Source of the DNA: Nostoc desertorum CM1-VF14
Lineage (GTDB): Bacteria; Cyanobacteriota; Cyanobacteriia; Cyanobacteriales; Nostocaceae
Direction of reading: 5' to 3'
DNA length: 64,000 bases
Assembly (NCBI GenBank): GCA_019359245.1
Contig: JAHHHR010000003.1
Location: 248,001-312,000 of the forward strand
The translations under genes and the position numbers were made by a program. Under the pieces are notes generated by a model. That model was not told the origin of the DNA, did no database searches, and saw nothing but the letters and a program-made list of their open reading frames with translations. Within the stretch, counting starts at the first letter, position 1. Every line of letters begins with the position of its first letter. Positions 59,684 to 64,000 of the stretch are shown piece by piece.

Positions 59684-59729
59684 GGTGGGGAGGTGGGGGC
59701 AGGGAGCAGGGGGCAGGGGGCAGGGGGAA
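59684..59729. repeat. Short tandem repeat GGGGGCA
   Basis: GGGGGCAGGGAGCAGGGGGC and further heptanucleotide units, the STRR type widespread in Nostoc. Similar tracts are at 28897-28920, 47670-47690 and 62358-62410. Confidence 0.8.
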
Positions 59730-59791
59730 TTTTGGAAGTTGCTAAATCATTGCTTACGCGAATATGCAATGCAACACCGAGTTTTGAAGTT

Positions 59792-60358
59792 TTACTTCTT
59801 ATATAAGCTCCGATATTCCCAAGGATTAATAAATTTAGTATCGTTCCAAATACCAAGGCGTTGTTCCTTGGCCTCTGCTTCAGCTTGTTGAACTAAGTCT
59901 TTGCTAGGACATTTGTTTAAATAGGGACGATACACTTTTGCCAATCCTTCTTGCAACAATACCTGTTGTACAAATGTGCCATTTTTTAAACGGACTTCAG
60001 CAATTTTGCGTCCATAGCGATCGCTATCGGTAATATTCAAAGTAACGCGATCGCCTGCTTGTTGCACCAGTTGTTGTACGCGTTCTTGAGCTTTCACACC
60101 CCAAGTAAATTGATTGCGATCGCTACTGCGTTTACTCTGCTTTTCTTTGTTAGTATGAGCTATTTCTGGCGCATCTAGACAAGCAAAGCGCACGGTAATA
60201 TTTTTACCGTTGGTATCTTTCACTACTAAAGTATCGCCATCACTGACTCGCTCAACTGGTTCTCCAGAAGTACCGATAAAGCGGTCGCAGCCAATCAAAC
60301 CTAAAATTAAGATAGTTGCACAAAGCCAAAATCGCACTGGTTTAATTAATCTCTCCAT
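59792..60358 (-). CDS. Staphylococcal-nuclease-like (thermonuclease) lipoprotein
   Basis: 188-aa protein. The leader has lipobox ILGLIGC (Cys24). The SNase domain includes VSDGDTLVV, ITVRFACLDAPE (catalytic Arg, Asp) and DSDRYGRKIAEV (catalytic Arg region), then VLLQEGLAKVY and AKEQRLGIW. Calcium-dependent exported nuclease by family. Complete. Confidence 0.9.
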   Translation of the reverse strand: MERLIKPVRFWLCATILILGLIGCDRFIGTSGEPVERVSDGDTLVVKDTNGKNITVRFACLDAPEIAHTNKEKQSKRSSDRNQFTWGVKAQERVQQLVQQAGDRVTLNITDSDRYGRKIAEVRLKNGTFVQQVLLQEGLAKVYRPYLNKCPSKDLVQQAEAEAKEQRLGIWNDTKFINPWEYRSLYKK

Positions 60359-60598
60359 CCAAAGTTACCCGATTTCCGCATTACCTATGTGGGATGATAC
60401 TAGCAAAATGCAAAAATATATTTCTTAACCTTCGACATACTGCCACAGACAATTGAAAATCCAAAACGGGGCATTACATATTTGCGAAATAATTTTACAA
60501 CTTCTAAAATTCCCCCTGCTCCCTGCCCCCTGGCAACCGATAGAAAATGCGGATTAGTATAAGAATTGTAACCTTCCAATTGTTAGCGGGAATTTCTG

Positions 60599-61342
60599 AT
60601 GAACTTCTTGACTCACGTTCTGCATCTAGCTGGTTCAGGTGCTTTTGCCTATTACTCTGCTGCTCAAATTCGTGATTTTAAAACCCGCCCTAACATCCTT
60701 GCGGGATTTCAGTTGGCCGAATCTGGCTCTGTGCCGTTTTTATCAGCACTTAGCGATCGCGCCGCAGCCGAAGGCGATACATGGCTAGCCGAAAAACTAG
60801 CAAAACATGCATCAGATGAAACTAGGCATGGTAAAACTTTTGCCCACGCCTTACAACAGTTGAATAAAGAAGTTATAGATTTCAAGCGCCAACCCCAACC
60901 TACATCCACAAACAAACCACAACAGCGTAGTCCCTTTTTCGCAGCATTCTTTGAAGGTTATACCCAAGAGCAGCTAAAACCGGCTGTCATTGACTGGGAT
61001 GTGTTTATGGCTAGCACATACATTCTTGAGTTAGATGCTAGTAAAGACTTTGCGCGAATGGCGAAAGTATTACCTGATAACGAGCCAACCTCTCGTAATC
61101 TGAAGTTAGGAATGCTAAGTATTGCTCAAGATGAAACTGGACACGCCGCTTATCTCTACGAAGCGATGATGCGACGGATGTCTACTACTAAAGTGCAACA
61201 ACTCGTAGATATGTGGCGAACCCGCAAGGTAAACGCCTTGTTGGCAATGGTTGGTGGTATCCTCCAGCGTAATGGTGAAACGCGATCGCTAGTCCAAGAT
61301 AGTGCGCCCTCAGAAATCGATTCTGAGTTGGTAGCTACGTAA
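60599..61342 (+). CDS. Ferritin-like di-iron protein
   Basis: 247-aa helical protein. Putative iron ligands: Glu in AGFQLAESGSVPF, DETRHGKTF, Glu in YILELDASKDF, and DETGHAAYLYEA, giving the two ExxH-like halves of a ferritin-like site. It resembles cyanobacterial ferritin-like proteins of unknown substrate. The ATG (60599) is followed by a well-formed N-terminal helix (MNFLTHVLHLAGSGAFAYYS). Confidence 0.82.
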   Translation: MNFLTHVLHLAGSGAFAYYSAAQIRDFKTRPNILAGFQLAESGSVPFLSALSDRAAAEGDTWLAEKLAKHASDETRHGKTFAHALQQLNKEVIDFKRQPQPTSTNKPQQRSPFFAAFFEGYTQEQLKPAVIDWDVFMASTYILELDASKDFARMAKVLPDNEPTSRNLKLGMLSIAQDETGHAAYLYEAMMRRMSTTKVQQLVDMWRTRKVNALLAMVGGILQRNGETRSLVQDSAPSEIDSELVAT

Positions 61343-61666
61343 TTATAGAGCAAGCTTGAAAAAGGAAAGATTAAGTCCCCCTTTTTAAGGCAGGTTGGGG
61401 GGATCTTCAAGGGCAAAATATCACTAACCGAACCGTATTGAGGGATATCTGATAGGACAGGGTGAGGTTTTTCTTTTGTTGTCATCCAACGACTAACTAT
61501 CCCTCTCCTAAGAAAAGGGAATGGTTTCTTACATCCATAGTGGGCGATCCGCTCATGAACAGCTTCTGTCACTCTTCATGAGGGCGATCGCAATCTGTAG
61601 AAGAATCTTCATCTATCTTTCAGACTGCGATCGCAAAATGCCCAACCTAGTCGCCCAATATTTGCT
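61343..61666. other. Intergenic stretch
   Basis: 324 nt between convergent genes. Contains a CCCCCTTTTTAAGGCAGGTT...GGGGGGATC repeat word (61378-61403), ACCGAACCGTATTGAG resembling the MITE end at 15063, and HIP1 sites. No gene. Confidence 0.5.
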
Positions 61667-62341
61667 CTAAGCTAATGCCGCTACCTTCTCTAGCAAGCCC
61701 TGAAACAGCCTCAAGCCATCGCTATTCCCCAGCATCGCGTCAGACGCTCTTTCTGGGTGCGGCATCATCCCCAACACATTGCCCTGGCGATCGCAAATCC
61801 CGGCAATGTTGTTCAGTGAACCGTTGAGATTCTCTCCTTCATAACGAAACACAACTTGCCCGTTATCTTCAATTTCTGCAAGCGTGGCTTTATCAGCGTA
61901 GAATTGCCCTTCTCCGTGAGCAATGGGCAAGGTGATAATTTCACCAGTGGTATAAGCTTGCGTCCATGAGAGATCGGTACGCTCAACTTTCAAAGGGACG
62001 CGATCGCAAATAAAATGCAAATCCCGATTTCTAGTCAACACCCCTGGCAAAAGTCCAGCTTCTGTTAATACCTGAAAACCGTTGCAAATACCGATCACAA
62101 ACTTACCCTTTTGAGCGTGTTCAACAACCTGCTGCATCACGGGTGAAAAACGCGCGATCGCACCGCAGCGCAGATAATCTCCGTAGCTAAAGCCACCAGG
62201 AATGATCACGACATCCAAATCAGCAATATCCGTTTCTTGATGCCAAACCATGCGAGTCGGTTGCCCCAGCAAGTCTCTGGTTACATAAGCAACATCGCGA
62301 TCGCAATTAGAACCTGGAAAAACAACAACACCGAATTTCAT
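61667..62341 (-). CDS. purQ: Phosphoribosylformylglycinamidine synthase subunit PurQ
   Basis: 224-aa glutamine amidotransferase subunit. Nucleophile Cys in GICNGFQVL; His/Glu of the triad in MMPHPERA; oxyanion strand VIIPGGFSYGDYLRCG. It supplies ammonia to PurL. It lies downstream of purS, separated by about 160 nt with a GGGGGCA tandem repeat. Confidence 0.97.
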   Translation of the reverse strand: MKFGVVVFPGSNCDRDVAYVTRDLLGQPTRMVWHQETDIADLDVVIIPGGFSYGDYLRCGAIARFSPVMQQVVEHAQKGKFVIGICNGFQVLTEAGLLPGVLTRNRDLHFICDRVPLKVERTDLSWTQAYTTGEIITLPIAHGEGQFYADKATLAEIEDNGQVVFRYEGENLNGSLNNIAGICDRQGNVLGMMPHPERASDAMLGNSDGLRLFQGLLEKVAALA

Positions 62342-62357
62342 GATTAGTCAATAGGAA

Positions 62358-62412
62358 TGGGGCAGGGGGCAGGGGGCAGGGGGCAGGGGGCAGGGGGAGC
62401 AGGGGAGGCAGG
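62358..62412. repeat. GGGGGCA tandem repeat between purS and purQ
   Basis: About seven GGGGGCA-type units plus a related GCAGGGGGAGCAGGGGAGGC tail. It interrupts what is otherwise a purS-purQ operon. Confidence 0.8.
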
Positions 62413-62499
62413 GGGACAAGAGGTGAGAATTTGAAACAAGTCTTTCCCCTTGTCCCCAATTCTCCTTGTCCCCTTGTCCTCTTGCCCATGCCCCATGCC

Positions 62500-62778
62500 C
62501 TAAAAAACCCCAGTTTGAGTTTCGACCTCAATTAAATCAAAGCGATAATTTTCAATTACGGGATTTGATAGCATTTGGTCACAAATGTGATCAAGGTCTT
62601 GACGCGCTTTCTTCTCATCAGACGAGGTGATGGTGAGTTCGATGTACTTGCCAATCCGCACCTGGTCAACGTTCTCGTATCCCATTTGCTTAAGACCGGA
62701 TTGTACAGCTACGCCAGCAGGGTCTAAGACTGAAGGACGAAGCGTCACGAAAATTTTGGCTAGATACTTGGTTTGCAC
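62500..62778 (-). CDS. purS: Phosphoribosylformylglycinamidine synthase subunit PurS
   Basis: 92-aa small subunit that bridges PurL and PurQ: AKIFVTLRPSVLDPAGVAVQ, LKQMGYENVDQVRIGKYIEL and CDQMLSNPVIENYRFDL are characteristic. Complete. Confidence 0.95.
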   Translation of the reverse strand: MQTKYLAKIFVTLRPSVLDPAGVAVQSGLKQMGYENVDQVRIGKYIELTITSSDEKKARQDLDHICDQMLSNPVIENYRFDLIEVETQTGVF

Positions 62779-62907
62779 GGGCTTTTGCTGAATGCTGCGA
62801 TCGCTATACTATAACTTTCTGTTCCAACTGAGTGAAAATAAGATTACGAAGCCGTTAAAGTTAATTGATCAATTAGCCCATCTAACAGCTTCAACTACAG
62901 TGGCATA

Positions 62908-62922
62908 TTAAAATAATTATCT
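62908..62922. promoter_or_regulatory. Candidate Zur box
   Basis: TTAAAAT-A-ATTATCT directly before the ATG resembles the 7-1-7 consensus TGATAATNATTATCA that I recall for Anabaena Zur (11 of 14 arm positions). It would allow autoregulation. Confidence 0.4.
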
Positions 62923-63327
62923 ATGAGAGCCATACGCACCCGCAGTCAAGAGCGTATTTTCAATCTACTGAAAACCATTAAAAAAGGCATTTCCGCTCAA
63001 GATATTTACGTAGAACTACGTAACACAAATCAGAGCATGGGTTTAGCAACAGTTTACCGTTCCCTAGAAGCCTTAAAACTTGAAGGCATGGTACAAGTGC
63101 GGAATTTGGCTAATGGTGAAGCCCTCTACAGTCTAGCGCAGCAAGACAAACACCATCTTACTTGCTTGCAATGCGGTGTCTCAATTCCAATTAATCAATG
63201 CCCCGTGCATGACTTAGAACACCAGTTAGAATCCAGCCATAAGTTTAAAGTTTTTTACCATACCCTAGAGTTTTTTGGTTTGTGCAGCGAATGTCAGGTA
63301 AATCAAGCTAGTGAAATTAGTCAGTAA
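62923..63327 (+). CDS. Fur-family regulator, Zur/FurB-like
   Basis: 134-aa metal-dependent repressor. Winged helix in residues 1-75 (GISAQDIYVELRNTNQSMGL, ATVYRSLEALKLEG). The C-terminal domain has HHLTCLQCG and CSEC, the two CxxC pairs of the structural zinc site, and His-rich metal ligands. The sequence is close to my memory of Anabaena FurB/Zur rather than FurA or PerR. No ribosome site precedes the ATG; a Zur-like palindrome occupies that place. Confidence 0.8.
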   Translation: MRAIRTRSQERIFNLLKTIKKGISAQDIYVELRNTNQSMGLATVYRSLEALKLEGMVQVRNLANGEALYSLAQQDKHHLTCLQCGVSIPINQCPVHDLEHQLESSHKFKVFYHTLEFFGLCSECQVNQASEISQ

Positions 63328-63439
63328 TCATACCAATTCTATGAGAGGAATAAAGCGTGTTTTACTCTTGAATTATGACCGGAGCTAACGGAAATGTCTC
63401 CGGCTTTGCTCCTGAATTCTCTTGTAATAAATGCTTTAT

Positions 63440-64000
63440 TCAAATAAAACTCAACCAACTAAATACATCTGCAACTGTTAATTGCCAATTTTTCAAAACA
63501 CTCAAAACGGGTAAGATATCTTGCTGTTCTTTTAATTCTGGTAATTTATTGGGTTCAAAAATCATGATTGACTCATCAGCAGAATCGAGCAACCAACCTA
63601 GCTTTGCTCCATTTTGAATAGAAAATGTAATCTTGCGGATAACTCGGTTGGGTGATTGTACCCTTCGGGAACGCGAAGCGCGAACCGGTAAGAGAATTTC
63701 GATTATCCAATCTGGGGAAATTTCAAATTTATTCGCAATACTACCTTTCGCATCAAGGGGGATTCTTTGCCATTCAAACACAGCAATATCTGGTACTATC
63801 GAAAATCCGCTAAACGTGCAGCTTAGTTCAGTAAAGGCATAAGCTAACTTTTTGGGTTTTGCAACTTGATTTATGGGTGAATTATGAGAAAGAATAGCTG
63901 AAAAAGGTTGCCAGTAGATAATTGTGATTGTCTCGTTCCCAGTCTGAGACTGGGAATGCTTAATGGGAGGTGGAGCCTCCCTTGCTGGCGGCAGAACCGC
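63440..64000 (-). pseudogene. Uma2-family endonuclease gene invaded by repeats (partial)
   Basis: The minus-strand frame is open to the window edge. Uma2/DUF820 features: YAFTELSCTFSGFSIVPDIA, VFEWQRIPLDAKGSIANKFE, ISPDWIIEIL, RVIRKITFSIQNGAKLGWLL and SWLSFI at the end. Two repeats are embedded: one of about 27-30 nt at 63660-63690 (CGGGAACGCGAAGCGCGAAC) adds VRASRSRRV in frame after EILLP. The CTCGTTCCCAGTCTGAGACT palindrome with AGGTGGAGCCTCCC at 63933-63985 replaces the expected N-terminus. No ATG is seen before MFEWQ. Confidence 0.65.

Noticed and set aside
59684..62412. G-rich tracts as G-quadruplex regulators of purS-purQ
   Set aside because: The tracts could form quadruplexes, but they are ordinary Nostoc heptanucleotide repeats found in many unrelated gaps of this window.

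Overview
The window reads as chromosomal DNA of a filamentous heterocyst-type cyanobacterium close to Nostoc. The signs are frequent HIP1 octamers (GCGATCGC), a trnL-UAA gene split by a group I intron, an ndhL-DUF3007-trpA block, a PEP-CTERM protein, many MITE-like and GGGGGCA-type repeats, and a dynamin-like protein that, from memory, closely resembles the crystallised Nostoc punctiforme BDLP1. No database search was possible, so every product name rests on motifs and recalled family features.

Region 1 (1-18.9 kb) is an accessory island. Nearly all genes lie on the plus strand and are visibly more GC-rich than the rest. It encodes small-molecule redox and hydrolytic enzymes: NmrA/SDR oxidoreductases, a cupin, a GMC oxidoreductase, NIPSNAP, nitronate monooxygenase, a VOC protein, two paralogous epoxide hydrolases, two other alpha/beta hydrolases, a nitrilase, a TlpA/DipZ-like redoxin and a peroxiredoxin-like protein. 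The island is built from re-used modules. A Tat leader precedes four loci and a Sec-type leader precedes two. A 109-nt promoter/5'-UTR block precedes two unrelated genes. A NIPSNAP 3' end with its flank occurs three times. Decayed genes lie between the intact ones.

Region 2 (18.9-26.1 kb) holds a WYL-type repressor divergent from an SDR with a palindrome between them, a PEP-CTERM protein, a VOC pair with one frameshifted member, a decayed zone with a nested MITE, and the intron-containing tRNA-Leu with its terminator. Region 3 (26.1-36 kb) is core-like: ndhL, DUF3007, trpA, a Ser/Thr kinase, hicBA, ygfZ, a DUF5331-type protein, a 2Fe-2S protein and a cysK-like gene.

Region 4 (36-47 kb) has vapBC beside the scar of a collapsed second copy, a CHAT-NTPase-TPR protein with 120-bp DNA repeats, a 21-bp minisatellite, and a three-gene dynamin cluster whose last member is a dynamin-like GTPase fused to a C-terminal J-domain. 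Region 5 (47-64 kb) has DUF305, DUF3326 and CPBP proteins, then a membrane sensor with four tandem GAF domains. Only GAF2 and GAF4 carry both cysteine motifs of DXCF-type cyanobacteriochromes, and no output domain follows. purN and an ABC permease are separated by about 4.25 kb flanked by a duplication of their shared intergenic region. That insert holds a multiply broken formylglycine-generating-enzyme-like gene, mazEF and a PIN module. The window ends with a nuclease, a ferritin-like protein, purQ, purS, a Zur/FurB-like regulator and a repeat-riddled Uma2 gene.

The strongest candidates for something undescribed are the leader-swapping exported enzyme array, the BDLP1 plus dynamin-J cluster, and the alternating DXCF GAF sensor.
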